Notes under the pieces: generated by a model
Told to the model about the DNA's origin: nothing
Databases searched by the model: none
The model's input: the letters and a program-made list of their open reading frames with translations, nothing else
Assembly (NCBI RefSeq): GCF_004348985.1
Contig: NZ_SMKW01000036.1
Span: 32,613 to 96,612, forward strand
Direction: 5' to 3'
DNA from: Saccharopolyspora elongata
GTDB lineage: Bacteria > Actinomycetota > Actinomycetes > Mycobacteriales > Pseudonocardiaceae
DNA length: 64,000 nucleotides
Shown: piece after piece, positions 54,129 to 64,000 of the stretch
Position numbering within the stretch: position 1 is the stretch's first letter
How the letters are laid out: each line of letters begins with the position of its first letter
Position numbers and translations under genes: made by a program

Positions 54129-55598
54129 GTGCGGCGGCTCGAGTACAAGTGGTTGGTCGGCATCACCTTCGTGCTGGCGCTGATCATGCAGATCCTGGAC
54201 GTCACCATCCTCAACGTCGCCCTGGCCACCCTGGGACGGGAGTTCGAGGTCGATGCCGCTGCTCTGCAGTGGGTTCTCACCGGCTACATGATCAGTCTCG
54301 CCGTCTTCATCCCCTCCTCCGGTTGGATCGCCGACCGGTTCGGCAGCAAGCGGACCTTCCAAGCCGCCGTCGTGATCTTCACCTTCGCTTCCGTGCTCTG
54401 CGGCGTGTCCACCGAGATGTGGCACCTCATCGCCGCCCGGGTGCTCCAGGGCGTCGGCGGCGGCATGCTGGTGCCCGTCGGCCAGGCGATGCTGTTCCGC
54501 GCATTCCCGCCCAACGAGCGCGCCAAGGCCGGCGCCGTGCTCTCCATCCCGATCACCGTCGCCCCCATGCTCGGGCCCGTGCTCGGCGGCCTCCTCGTCG
54601 AATACGCCAGCTGGCGCTGGATCTTCTTCATCAACGTTCCCGTCGGGGCGCTGGCGCTGCTGTTCACCGTTCTCTTCCTGAAGGAGGAGGCACGCCGCGA
54701 TCCCGGCCGGTTCGACCTGCCCGGGTTCGTGCTCGCCGGTGCCGGGCTCGCCACGCTGCTCTACGGCCTCGACCAGGGCGCGCAGCTCGGCTGGGGCGAA
54801 CCGCAGGTCTGGCTGAGCCTCATCGCCGCGGTGCTGCTCATCGGCGGACTGGTCTGGCGGGAGCTGACCGTGCGCGCCCCGATGCTCGACCTCCGGCTGC
54901 TCACCGACCGACTGTTCCGCACCGGCAACCTGCTGCTGCTGTGCCAGACCGGCGCGATGTTCGGGGTACTCTTCCTCATCCCGCTGTACCTGCAGAACCT
55001 GCGCGGGGTCTCGCCCATGCACGCCGGGCTCGTGCTGATGCCGCAGGCCATCAGCATGCTGATGACCACCCAGGTGATCAGCCGGATCTACGGCCGCGTC
55101 GGGCCGAAGCGGCTGATCCTGGCCGGGTTCGCCGTGCAGGTCGTGATCGGCATCGGGTTGCAGCTGCAGGGCGTCGACACCTCGCTGTGGTTCCTCGTCG
55201 CGTTGCTCGCGGTGCAGGGCGTGGCGATGGGGCTGCTGATGACCCCGGTGCAGACCGCGACCTTCGCCCGGATCTCCGGCCCCGCCATGGGCCAGGCCAG
55301 CTCGATGTTCAACGTCAGCAGGCAGGTCGCCACCGCGCTGGGCACCGCGATCGTCGCGACCGTGCTGGTCGTGCTGACCGAACGCGGCATGTCCACAGTG
55401 GATCCCGCTGCGGTCGGTCAGGTCGCCGCGGCGCACCTGGGCGCCTACCACGGCGCATTCCTGGTCTCGGTGGTCTTCGCCGGGCTGGGGTTGCTGCTGG
55501 GGCTGGGCGTGCGAGACTCCGACGCGGCGGCCAGCTTGGACGCTCCGGCCGCGAAGGCACGGCAGGGTGAACGCGAGCCCTCGGAAACCGTGAGATAG
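54129..55598 (+). CDS. MFS drug transporter, DHA2 (EmrB/QacA) family
   Basis: 489 residues with 14 predicted spans. Helix 1 carries LDVTILNVALATLGREF, the DHA2 D1 motif; the loop 2-3 motif is GWIADRFGSKRTF; helix 5 has the antiporter motif GPVLGGLLVEYASWRWIFFINVP (seen as PVLGGLLVEYASWRWIFF). It most likely exports toxic or self-made compounds by proton antiport. GTG at 54129 is taken as the start because the EYKWLVGITFVLAL N-terminus follows at once and a G-rich ribosome site precedes it. No local regulator is present. Confidence 0.9.
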   Translation: MRRLEYKWLVGITFVLALIMQILDVTILNVALATLGREFEVDAAALQWVLTGYMISLAVFIPSSGWIADRFGSKRTFQAAVVIFTFASVLCGVSTEMWHLIAARVLQGVGGGMLVPVGQAMLFRAFPPNERAKAGAVLSIPITVAPMLGPVLGGLLVEYASWRWIFFINVPVGALALLFTVLFLKEEARRDPGRFDLPGFVLAGAGLATLLYGLDQGAQLGWGEPQVWLSLIAAVLLIGGLVWRELTVRAPMLDLRLLTDRLFRTGNLLLLCQTGAMFGVLFLIPLYLQNLRGVSPMHAGLVLMPQAISMLMTTQVISRIYGRVGPKRLILAGFAVQVVIGIGLQLQGVDTSLWFLVALLAVQGVAMGLLMTPVQTATFARISGPAMGQASSMFNVSRQVATALGTAIVATVLVVLTERGMSTVDPAAVGQVAAAHLGAYHGAFLVSVVFAGLGLLLGLGVRDSDAAASLDAPAAKARQGEREPSETVR

Positions 55599-55644
55599 CT
55601 CAAGCTCGCCCCACGCCCGGACCGGCCCGGGCAGTATGTGAGGG

Positions 55645-56280
55645 GTGACCGACATGCCACACGCCGATCAGGTCCGCAATCACGCCCGCTGGCGCCCGGG
55701 CTGGCGCGCCGGGCGCACCGGCTACGCGTGGCTGCTGCCGCTGGCCGACCAACCCGGGCTGCGCAAGCTGGTGAACGACTACCAGTACGCCCTGCGCGAC
55801 CTGCCGGGCTTCGACCTCGTCCCGCTGGAATGGATGCACATCCTGGTGCAGGAGATCGGTTTCACCGACGAGATCGGCGAAGCCCGCATCGAGGCGCTGC
55901 TGGCCGCGGCCCGGCCGCGGCTGGCGTCGGTGCTGCCCCTGACCCTGGCGTTCCACCACGCCGTGGTGCTGCCGGAGTCGCTGGCGCTGCCGGCCGAACC
56001 GCAGTCGACGGTGCTCGAACTCCGCGCCGCGGTGCGGGAAGCGACCGCCGAGGCCATCGGCGAGACGCCGCTGCCCGCGGAGCCCGAGGACGTCGACAAG
56101 CACGTGAGCCTCGCCCACTCCACCACGGACGGCCCGGCCATCTTCGCCATCGCCACGCTCAGCGCGACCGCGGTGGAGCCGACCACGGCGAAGGTGCCCT
56201 CGCTGTCGCTGGTCAAGCTCAACCGGGACCACTCGTGCTCCGAGTGGGAGACCATCGCCGAGGTCCCGCTCGGCGCCTGA
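55645..56280 (+). CDS. 2H phosphoesterase (2'-5' RNA ligase-like) family protein
   Basis: 211 residues. Two His-x-hydrophobic/Ser-type motifs characteristic of the 2H superfamily are present: WMHILVQEIGF near residue 70 and KHVSLAHSTTD near residue 155. Related proteins act on 2'-5' or cyclic phosphodiester bonds of RNA or nucleotides; the substrate here is unknown. GTG at 55645. It lies 46 bp after the DHA2 gene and 46 bp before the Eis-like gene, all on the plus strand. Confidence 0.78.
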   Translation: MTDMPHADQVRNHARWRPGWRAGRTGYAWLLPLADQPGLRKLVNDYQYALRDLPGFDLVPLEWMHILVQEIGFTDEIGEARIEALLAAARPRLASVLPLTLAFHHAVVLPESLALPAEPQSTVLELRAAVREATAEAIGETPLPAEPEDVDKHVSLAHSTTDGPAIFAIATLSATAVEPTTAKVPSLSLVKLNRDHSCSEWETIAEVPLGA

Positions 56281-56326
56281 CCGAAAACGGGTCGCACGAA
56301 AGGCTCGTCGACGGTAGGAACGCCAC

Positions 56327-57541
56327 ATGGCGGACCTCACCACGAGAAAACTTTCGACCGGCGACTACGAGAGCTTCTTCGCGGTGTTCACCGCGGCCTT
56401 CCTCGACGACAGCCGGGACCCCGCGATGGAGCGCTACCGCGAGGTCTTCGACCCGTCGCTGGCGCACGGGACCTTCGACGGCGACGAGCTGATCGGCGTC
56501 GCCGGGCGGTTCGCGCTGGACATCACCGTGCCCGGCCCGGCGCGGCGCCCGGTCGCGGCCATCAGCGCGGTCGGGGTCAAGCCGGGCCACCGGCGGCGCG
56601 GCGTGCTGACCTCGCTGATGCGCGCCCAGCTCGACGATCTGCACGACCGCGGTTCCGGGCTCGCCGCGCTGTACGCCTCGGAAGGCGCCATCTACGGCCG
56701 CTTCGGCTACGGCCTGGCCAGCTACGAAACCCGCCTGAGCCTGCCCCGCGGCGCCGCATTTCTGTCCACTGTGGACGTAGATGAGCGGCGGGTCCGGGAG
56801 GTCGACCGGGAAACCGCGCTGGAGTTCGCCCACCGGCGCTACCCGGAGGTGGCCGCCACCCGGACCGGCTGGCTGTCCCGGGGCGATGGCTCCTGGGAAG
56901 TCCGGATGATCGACGACCGCGCCGAGCGCGGCGACCTGGGCCGGGCCAGGTTCGCGCTGCACCCCGACGGCTACGTCATCTACCGGCCCAAGCCCGAGTG
57001 GACCACCCGGGGCCCCGCCTACCAGCTGCAGGTGCTGGAACTCGTCGCGGCGACCCCGCAGGCCTACGCCGCGCTGTGGCGGTACCTGCTCGACATCGAC
57101 CTGGTCGGCGAGGTGAACTGGCCGAAGGCCGCGCTCGACGAGCCGGTGGTGGGCATGCTCGCCGACCCGCGCGCGGCGAGCAGGCAGATCCTCGACGGGC
57201 TGTGGGTGCGGCTCGTCGACATTGACCGCGCGCTGCCCGCGCGCCGGTACTCGGCCCCGGTGGACGTCGTGCTCGACATCACCGACCGGTTCTGCCCGTG
57301 GAACGCTGGCCGGTGGCGGCTGACCGCCGGCTCCGACGGCGTCGGCAAGCTCGCCCGCACCGACGACCCCGGCCAGCTCGGTTTGGACGTCACCGACCTG
57401 GCCGCGGCGTACCTGGGCGGGAACACGCTGGCCGGCTTGGCGCGCTCCGGGCGGGTCACCGAGCTCGCCCCCGGCGCGTTGCTCGAAGCCTCCCGCGCGT
57501 TCGCCACCGAGGATGCCCCGCACTGCCCGGAGAGCTTCTGA
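56327..57541 (+). CDS. eis: Eis-type GNAT N-acetyltransferase
   Basis: 404 residues, the usual Eis length. Two GNAT domains and a sterol-carrier-like C-terminal domain make up the family. The N-terminal acetyl-CoA site is AVGVKPGHRRRGVLTSLM; the general-acid Tyr is in GRFGYGLASYETRL; and the chain ends in Phe, whose carboxylate is the base in Mycobacterium tuberculosis Eis. Eis enzymes acetylate aminoglycosides and other amines at several positions; resistance here is possible but not shown. Confidence 0.9.
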   Translation: MADLTTRKLSTGDYESFFAVFTAAFLDDSRDPAMERYREVFDPSLAHGTFDGDELIGVAGRFALDITVPGPARRPVAAISAVGVKPGHRRRGVLTSLMRAQLDDLHDRGSGLAALYASEGAIYGRFGYGLASYETRLSLPRGAAFLSTVDVDERRVREVDRETALEFAHRRYPEVAATRTGWLSRGDGSWEVRMIDDRAERGDLGRARFALHPDGYVIYRPKPEWTTRGPAYQLQVLELVAATPQAYAALWRYLLDIDLVGEVNWPKAALDEPVVGMLADPRAASRQILDGLWVRLVDIDRALPARRYSAPVDVVLDITDRFCPWNAGRWRLTAGSDGVGKLARTDDPGQLGLDVTDLAAAYLGGNTLAGLARSGRVTELAPGALLEASRAFATEDAPHCPESF

Positions 57542-57608
57542 CCCGACTGAATCCCGTTCCGGCGGCGTACTGTCGAAATCGACGCGTCCGCCGGAACGGG
57601 AGGCACGG

Positions 57609-58364
57609 GTGACCGCAACCATCATCATCGTGATCGCCCTCGTGGTGATCGTCGCCGCGGTCTGGTGGTCCCGCCAGAAGGCCGTGGCGCACCAGCAGAA
57701 GCAGCTGGAGGACGCAAAGGCCGAAGCGCGGCGCTGGGTGGAGCGGTTGGGCGGGCAGGTGCTCAACCTGGTCGGCACCAACGAGGCGGCCAAGCAGGCC
57801 ATCGCCGACGCGGCCGAACGGCACGGGGCGGCGATCTCCCAGCTCGACCGGGCGAACACCGCCGCGCAGGCGCGCCTGACCACGGAGTCCGCGCTGGAAG
57901 GCCTGTACTACGTGCGGGCGGCACGGGTCGCGATGGACATGGACCCGGGCCCGGAGCTACCCGACCTGTCCGGCCAGCACGGCGCGGGGAAGGTCACCGA
58001 GTACCGCGACGTCGAGGTGGAGGGCCGGCACCAGGTGGCGTCGCCGAACCCGACCGAGCAGACACCGCACTACTACCCGGGCGGCACGGTCGCCGGGCGG
58101 CCGGTGCCGCAGGGCTGGTACAGCGAGCCGTGGTGGAAGCCGGCGCTGGTCGCGGGCGCCTGGGGCGTGGGCTCGTTCGTGCTGATGAGCGCCCTGTTCG
58201 GCGGCATGGCGGGAGTCCCGGCGGAAGCCGCGTACGCGGAGGGCTACCAGGACGGCCAGGGAGCCGACGGCGACCAGGGCTTCGACGGCGGCGACCAGGG
58301 CGACGCCGGCGGCTTCGACGCGGGCGACGCGGGCGGCTTCGACATGGGCGGCTTCGACATCTGA
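57609..58364 (+). CDS. Membrane protein with Asp/Gly-rich C-terminus, function unknown
   Basis: 251 residues. An N-terminal membrane helix (TATIIIVIALVVIVAAVWW) is followed by a charged coiled-coil region (about 25-105: RQKAVAHQQKQLEDAKAEA and following). A Pro-rich linker has GWYSEPWWKPAL, a second hydrophobic segment follows (about 178-200), and the last 45 residues repeat Gly-Asp-Phe units (GGFDAGDAGGFDMGGFDI). Related actinobacterial proteins are uncharacterised. GTG at 57609 is preceded by GGGAGG. It is convergent with nei, with a repeat in between. Confidence 0.7.
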   Translation: MTATIIIVIALVVIVAAVWWSRQKAVAHQQKQLEDAKAEARRWVERLGGQVLNLVGTNEAAKQAIADAAERHGAAISQLDRANTAAQARLTTESALEGLYYVRAARVAMDMDPGPELPDLSGQHGAGKVTEYRDVEVEGRHQVASPNPTEQTPHYYPGGTVAGRPVPQGWYSEPWWKPALVAGAWGVGSFVLMSALFGGMAGVPAEAAYAEGYQDGQGADGDQGFDGGDQGDAGGFDAGDAGGFDMGGFDI

Positions 58365-58390
58365 CGGTTCCGATGCCGCCGGCGACGACC

Positions 58391-58435
58391 CGCAATTTCA
58401 ATGGAAATCGAAGGTCTGATTTCCATTGAAATTGC
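58391..58435. repeat. Paired short palindromes, ATTTC-AATG-GAAAT type
   Basis: CGCAATTTCAATGGAAATC (58391-58409) faces its near-perfect inverted copy (about 58417-58435), each half being itself a small palindrome around AATG/CATT. It lies between convergent genes ending at 58364 and 58462 and closely matches the element at 26.5 kb. Confidence 0.75.
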
Positions 58436-58461
58436 GCGCCTCCCAGGAGGGGAGGTGGTGG

Positions 58462-59271
58462 TCAGGTTTCTTGGCAGGTGGGGCACCAGTAGAGCTTGCG
58501 GGCCGATAGGTCCGCCATCGCCACCGGCGTGCCGCAGATCAGGCAGGGCATCCCCGCTCGCCGGTAGACGTAGACCTCGCCGCCGTGCCGGTCCTGCCTC
58601 GGCGCCCGGCCCGTGACCTCCGGCAGGTGCTCCGGGCGCACGGTGTCGATGCGCCCCACCCGCACCCCGTCGGCCATCAGCTCGACGAGGTCGGCCCAGA
58701 TCGCCTCCCACTGCTCGCGCGCGAGCGAGCGGCCCGGCGTGTACGGCGGAATCCCGTGCCGGAACAGCACTTCCGCCCGGTAGACGTTGCCGACGCCGGC
58801 CAGCACCTTCTGATCCATCAGCAGCGCGGCGATGCTGGTGCGGGAACGCGAGATCCGCTGCCACGCCCGCTCGGGATCGGCGTCGCGGCGCAGCGGGTCC
58901 GGCCCCAGCCGACCGCGCAGCGCGGCGACCTCCTCGCCGGTCAGCAGCTCGCACGCGGTGGGCCCGCGCAGGTCCGTCCAATGCGTGCGGCCGACGATGC
59001 GCATCCGCACCTGGCCGCGGGGCTCGGTCAGCGGGAGCTCGGACTCGGTGAACGTGCCGTACAGCCCGAGGTGCACGTGGACGACCCGATCCGGGCCGTA
59101 GAAGTGGAACAGGTGCTTGCCGTGCGCCTCGGCCCGCTCGAACACCGAGCCGGTCAGCAGCGAGGCGCTGGTGGCGAACCGCCCCTGCGGGCTGCGCACC
59201 TGGACCTCCGTGCCGGCGAACAGGCCGCCGTGCAGCCCGGCGAGCCGGTGCAGCGTGTGACCTTCAGGCAT
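58462..59271 (-). CDS. nei: Endonuclease VIII-type DNA glycosylase (Fpg/Nei family)
   Basis: 269 residues. Pro2 and Glu3 (MPEGHTLHR) are the catalytic nucleophile and acid; Lys52 (HGKHLFHF) completes the site. The H2TH motif lies near 150-185 (LLMDQKVLAGVGNVYRAEVLF), and a four-Cys zinc finger ends the protein (CLICGT, WCPTCQ). It removes oxidised pyrimidines and nicks the strand. MPEGHT fits the Nei rather than the Fpg subgroup (MPELPE). Confidence 0.92.
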   Translation of the reverse strand: MPEGHTLHRLAGLHGGLFAGTEVQVRSPQGRFATSASLLTGSVFERAEAHGKHLFHFYGPDRVVHVHLGLYGTFTESELPLTEPRGQVRMRIVGRTHWTDLRGPTACELLTGEEVAALRGRLGPDPLRRDADPERAWQRISRSRTSIAALLMDQKVLAGVGNVYRAEVLFRHGIPPYTPGRSLAREQWEAIWADLVELMADGVRVGRIDTVRPEHLPEVTGRAPRQDRHGGEVYVYRRAGMPCLICGTPVAMADLSARKLYWCPTCQET

Positions 59272-59289
59272 GTCAACAGTCCGTCCGCG

Positions 59290-59619
59290 TCAGGCGAGGA
59301 TCCACAGCACGACCGACTCCACGAGGTAGGCCGCCACGCACCACAGCGCGACGAACAGGCCGCGCCGGACCGGTCGGTCGGGATGCCGGAACACCGCCCC
59401 GGCCACCAGCGAGGCGCACACCGCGAGGACGCCGCCCACGATCAGCCACAGGCCCACCCCGAGCAGGCAGTCGGGCTCGGTGCAGGTCGCGCCGGGGCCG
59501 CCGGCGAGGACGGGCGCGAGCGCGCGCTGCCCGAAGAAGAGCACCAGCACGCCGACCGCGGCTCCCGCTGCTGCCACCAGAGGTGTCAGCAGCGCCGCGG
59601 TCGGACGTGCCGGTGCCAT
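59290..59619 (-). CDS. Small membrane protein, function unknown
   Basis: 109 residues with three hydrophobic segments (LLTPLVAAAGAAVGVLVLFF, LLGVGLWLIVGGVLAVCASL, GLFVALWCVAAYLVESVVLW) and a Cys pair (CTEPDC) between the first two, probably outside the membrane. No family recognised. It begins 4 bp after the rpiB stop and is followed by nei, so the three are likely co-transcribed. Confidence 0.72.
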   Translation of the reverse strand: MAPARPTAALLTPLVAAAGAAVGVLVLFFGQRALAPVLAGGPGATCTEPDCLLGVGLWLIVGGVLAVCASLVAGAVFRHPDRPVRRGLFVALWCVAAYLVESVVLWILA

Positions 59620-59623
59620 GGGA

Positions 59624-60094
59624 TCAGTTGCCGGGCAGGGCCGGGGGCTCGCCGGTCTTCTCGTAGTCGGTGAGCAGGTCGATCCGGCGCTGGTGCCGGC
59701 CACCCTCGAAGTCGGTGGTCAGGAACGCCTCGACGATCTGCTCGGCCTCGTCGACGGTGTGCATCCGCGCACCGATGCCGGCCAGCAGCGCGTTGTTGTG
59801 CTGCCGGGCGAGCTTCGCGGTCTCGACGCTCCAGGCCAGCGCGGCGCGGGCGCCGGGGACCTTGTTCGCGGCGATCTGCTCGCCGTTGCCGGATCCGCCG
59901 AGGACCAGCCCGAGGCTGCCCTCGTCGGCGACGACGCGGCGGGCGGTCTCGACGCAGAACGGCGGGTAGTCGTCCTGGGCGTCGTATTCCGCCGGACCGA
60001 TGTCGGTCACGTCGTGACCCTTGTCGGTCAGCCACTTGACGAGGTGGTTCTTGAGTTCGTAGCCGGCATGGTCGGAGCCGATGTAGACGCGCAC
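59624..60094 (-). CDS. rpiB: Ribose-5-phosphate isomerase B
   Basis: 156 residues. It interconverts ribose 5-phosphate and ribulose 5-phosphate in the pentose phosphate pathway. GSDHAGYELK carries the ligand Asp and His; the anion-hole loop is GGSGNGEQIAANKV, where Glu replaces the Cys base of E. coli RpiB, as in the mycobacterial enzyme. GTG at 60094 gives the canonical VRVYIGSDHAG start. Confidence 0.95.
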   Translation of the reverse strand: MRVYIGSDHAGYELKNHLVKWLTDKGHDVTDIGPAEYDAQDDYPPFCVETARRVVADEGSLGLVLGGSGNGEQIAANKVPGARAALAWSVETAKLARQHNNALLAGIGARMHTVDEAEQIVEAFLTTDFEGGRHQRRIDLLTDYEKTGEPPALPGN

Positions 60095-60151
60095 GCGGGC
60101 AGTCTGCCAAACGGCCCACCTCCCCCGCACACCCCGGTTACGCTACCGGCC

Positions 60152-60835
60152 GTGACCAGCATCGATGTGCACACCGACTGGGCCCTGCCCGGTCTGCGCG
60201 CCATGGCGGACGACCCGGTGCTCGTGGTGGTCGACGTCCTGTCCTTCTCGACGGCGGTCGACGTGGCGACGAGCACCGGCGCCCGGGTCATGCCGCTTCG
60301 CTGGCCGGACGGGTCGGCGCCCGAGGACGTCGTGCTCGCGCGCCCCCGCAGCCTCGACGAGTGGTCGCTGAGCCCGTCGTCGCTTCGCACCCTGACACCG
60401 GACGTGCTGCTGGGGCTTCCGTCGCCGAACGGCGCGACACTGTGCGCCGAGGCCCTCGCCACCGGGGCCACCGTGTTCGCGGGCTGCCTGCGCAACGCGG
60501 AGGCCGTGGCCCGCGCGGCGGCGCAGGTGGGCGGCCCGATCGGAATCGTCGCCGCCGGGGAGCGCCGGGACGACCAGCTGCGCCCGGCGATCGAAGATCT
60601 GCTCGGCGCGGGCGCGATCATCTCGGCGTTGCCCGGACGGCGCTCTCCCGAAGCCGAGCTGGCCGCGGCAGCGTTCCAGACCGTGGCGGGCGAGATCGGC
60701 GCCATGCTCGCCGACTGCGAGTCCGGCCGCGAGCTCGCGGAATGGGGCTTCGCGCACGACGTCGCGCTGGCCGCCGAGGTCAACTGCAGCCGACGGGCGC
60801 CGGTGCTGCGGAACGGGATCCTGACGGCCGGATGA
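60152..60835 (+). CDS. 2-phosphosulfolactate phosphatase (ComB)-like protein
   Basis: 227 residues. VLVVVDVLSFSTAVDVATSTGA near the start (VVDVLSFSTA) and LPSPNGATLCAEAL in the middle match the ComB family, and IVAAGERRDDQLRPAIEDLLGAG (AAGERRDDQLRPAIED) follows. ComB makes sulfolactate in coenzyme M synthesis in archaea; in actinomycetes, which lack that pathway, the role is unknown. GTG at 60152, divergent from rpiB by 57 bp. Confidence 0.85.
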   Translation: MTSIDVHTDWALPGLRAMADDPVLVVVDVLSFSTAVDVATSTGARVMPLRWPDGSAPEDVVLARPRSLDEWSLSPSSLRTLTPDVLLGLPSPNGATLCAEALATGATVFAGCLRNAEAVARAAAQVGGPIGIVAAGERRDDQLRPAIEDLLGAGAIISALPGRRSPEAELAAAAFQTVAGEIGAMLADCESGRELAEWGFAHDVALAAEVNCSRRAPVLRNGILTAG

Positions 60836-61026
60836 GGCGCCTTCGCCGTCCACACAGGACGACCGGGCCACGACGAACCCATCGAGCTGCTTTCGCGCAC
60901 GTTTTTTAGACCAATCGAATTAATGAACTGATCTGTTCGGCCCATTTGTGTCGCTTGGTGGATCCGAACAGTTTCCCCACACGTCATTCTTTCCGGAACA
61001 GGGGGGGTTCTGCCGGGGGAGGACGC
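60836..61026. other. AT-rich upstream region of the type VII locus
   Basis: 191 bp without a gene. It is more AT-rich than its surroundings around 60900-60950 (TTTTTTAGACC, AATTAATGAACTGATC), and should hold the promoter for the three-gene type VII locus. No defined operator was recognised. Confidence 0.5.
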
Positions 61027-61599
61027 GTGGTTGAAGACATCGGCGCCGCCGAGCGCATGGTCCAGCAATGGCAGGAACGTGCCGCGGAGAAGGCCGAGAA
61101 GTTCGGCCGGATGCAGCAGGAGATCGAGCAGATCGCGGTGACCGAGATCTCACGCGACGGAGCGATCCAGGTGACCATCGGCTCGAACGGCATCCTGCAG
61201 AGCCTGCAGCTCTCCGAGAACGCCAGCAAACGCCCGATGGCCAAGCTCGGTGCGGAGATCATGCGCGCGGTCCAGGCTGCACAGGCCAAAATCCCCACGC
61301 TGATGCAGCAAGCGGTGTCCAACACCGTCGGACTCGACGATGTCGCCGCGCAGCACGTCCTGACCCAGGCGCGCAAGAACTTCCCGGAGCCTCCGGAAGA
61401 CGAACCGGACGCCCCGCGCTCACACGGCCACGAAGCGCAGGAACTGCAGTTCGGCACCGCAGACGACTACGAGGAACCGGCGAATCGCCCCACGCCTCCG
61501 GCGGCCCGGCCCGCGCCGCCGCAACAACGGCAACCGGCCCGCCGCCGCCCGGACGACTTCGACGATGGGGACTTCAGCAACCAGTCCTTTCTGCGCTGA
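61027..61599 (+). CDS. YbaB/EbfC-family nucleoid-associated-like protein
   Basis: 190 residues. The YbaB-like alpha-beta-beta-beta-alpha core spans about residues 8-110 (RMQQEIEQIAVTEISRDGAIQVTIGSNGILQSL, read as VTEISRDGAIQVTIG). A Pro/Gln-rich linker and an acidic end (DDFDDGDFSNQSFLR) follow. Such proteins are the first gene of many actinobacterial type VII polymorphic-toxin loci; whether they bind DNA or help secretion is not settled. GTG at 61027 follows GGGGGAGG. The next gene starts 21 bp on. Confidence 0.82.
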   Translation: MVEDIGAAERMVQQWQERAAEKAEKFGRMQQEIEQIAVTEISRDGAIQVTIGSNGILQSLQLSENASKRPMAKLGAEIMRAVQAAQAKIPTLMQQAVSNTVGLDDVAAQHVLTQARKNFPEPPEDEPDAPRSHGHEAQELQFGTADDYEEPANRPTPPAARPAPPQQRQPARRRPDDFDDGDFSNQSFLR

Positions 61600-61619
61600 A
61601 ACACTGAGGGGAGCAGACG

Positions 61620-61930
61620 ATGGGCGACCAGATGAACGTCGTCACCGAAAACCTGCGCGCACATTCATCCAAAGTGGATGGTGTCGCGGACAAGCTGCAG
61701 ACCGCGGTGGACGCGGCGCAGCAGGTGACGATGAACGACGACGCCTACGGCATCATCTGCCAGCCGTTCGCCATGCTGCTGCAGCCATTCGAGGAAAACG
61801 GCGTCGAGGCCCTGAGCAAGGCCGTGGAATCGATGCAGGAAATCGCGGAGAACGTCCGCAGCACAGCAGAGGACTACCAGTCCATCGATGACGCCAACAG
61901 TGCCGCGATCGGCGGGATCGAGGTGCAGTG

Positions 61931-61931
<1 letters not shown>
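61620..61931 (+). CDS. EspC-like type VII secretion target (DUF2580)
   Basis: 103 residues, all helical. MNVVTENLRAHSSKVDGVADKLQTAVDAA and AYGIICQPFAMLLQP fit the EspC/DUF2580 group of small ESX substrates. It probably forms a helical hairpin secreted with the large partner encoded next. Its stop overlaps the ATG of that gene by one base (TGATG). AGGGGAGCAG provides the ribosome binding site. Confidence 0.82.

Positions 61932-64000
<2,069 letters not shown>

Overview
This 64 kb window is chromosomal DNA of a high-G+C filamentous actinomycete. The gene content points to the order Pseudonocardiales and most likely the family Pseudonocardiaceae (Saccharopolyspora- or Amycolatopsis-like). The evidence is an Emb-type arabinosyltransferase, Scr1/DUF397 regulator pairs, an IdeR-type iron box, a clpP1-clpP2 pair, an rne with an actinobacterial N-terminal extension, frequent GTG starts and GTGA gene overlaps. 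The family call is inference; the sequence alone does not name a genus. No rRNA, CRISPR array, prophage or intact IS was found. The right edge ends in a 20-base stretch matching the Tn5 mosaic end used in transposase library adapters, so the last bases are probably not genomic.

Layout. 1-5.9 kb: 3' part of a RecQ helicase with a C-terminal phosphoribosyltransferase-like domain, a DUF885 metallopeptidase-like protein, an Scr1-type regulator with its DUF397 partner, a small zinc-finger protein and an MHS-family transporter. 6.0-9.4 kb (minus): rplU-rpmA, then obg-proB after a terminator. 9.8-16 kb (plus): a cell-envelope glycan locus with a polytopic membrane protein, a GtrB-like glycosyltransferase and an Emb arabinosyltransferase. 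16-20.2 kb: an AraC regulator, a fold-back MITE-like element, a carboxylesterase, a TetR regulator with an evident operator and a toroid-fold protein. 20.2-27.5 kb (minus): ndk, a GNAT, the TIGR03960 radical SAM protein, its TIGR03936 partner and rne. The 9.8-20.2 kb block lies between rne and rplU, which are normally adjacent in actinobacteria.

27.5-34.3 kb: an intact VapBC module, a Tat-exported PhoD phosphatase, a zinc alcohol dehydrogenase, a second VapBC module whose toxin is frameshifted and has lost its first catalytic Asp, a DUF4233 protein overlapping folC, and a siderophore-interacting protein reduced by internal deletion although its iron box and ribosome binding site remain. 34.4-47 kb: valS, an FdhF/YdeP-type molybdopterin oxidoreductase, a hypothetical protein, an SDR pair with a divergent LysR regulator, an OFA-family transporter with its 35-residue small subunit, fdhD, and two alpha/beta hydrolases. 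OFA transporter, FdhD and FdhF plausibly belong to one formate/oxalate-related function.

47-53.4 kb (minus): tig, clpP1, clpP2 and clpX (cytosolic folding and proteolysis), a sucrase/ferredoxin-like protein, and divergent tRNA-Pro(UGG) and tRNA-Gly(UCC). 53.4-54.1 kb is a gene-free stretch with tandem repeats, palindromes and a strongly G/T-skewed segment. 54.1-60.8 kb: a DHA2 drug-efflux protein, a 2H phosphoesterase, an Eis-type acetyltransferase, an Asp/Gly-rich membrane protein, Nei, a small membrane protein, RpiB and a ComB-like phosphatase. 61-64 kb: a YbaB-like protein, an EspC-like type VII secretion target and a large WXG-motif protein with a Ser/Gly-rich region of about 400 residues that runs off the contig end. 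This is the layout of an actinobacterial type VII polymorphic-toxin locus whose effector end is missing.

Across the window, short palindromes of the form ATTTC-N4-GAAAT occur in pairs at four intergenic sites, suggesting a REP/BIME-like repeat family.
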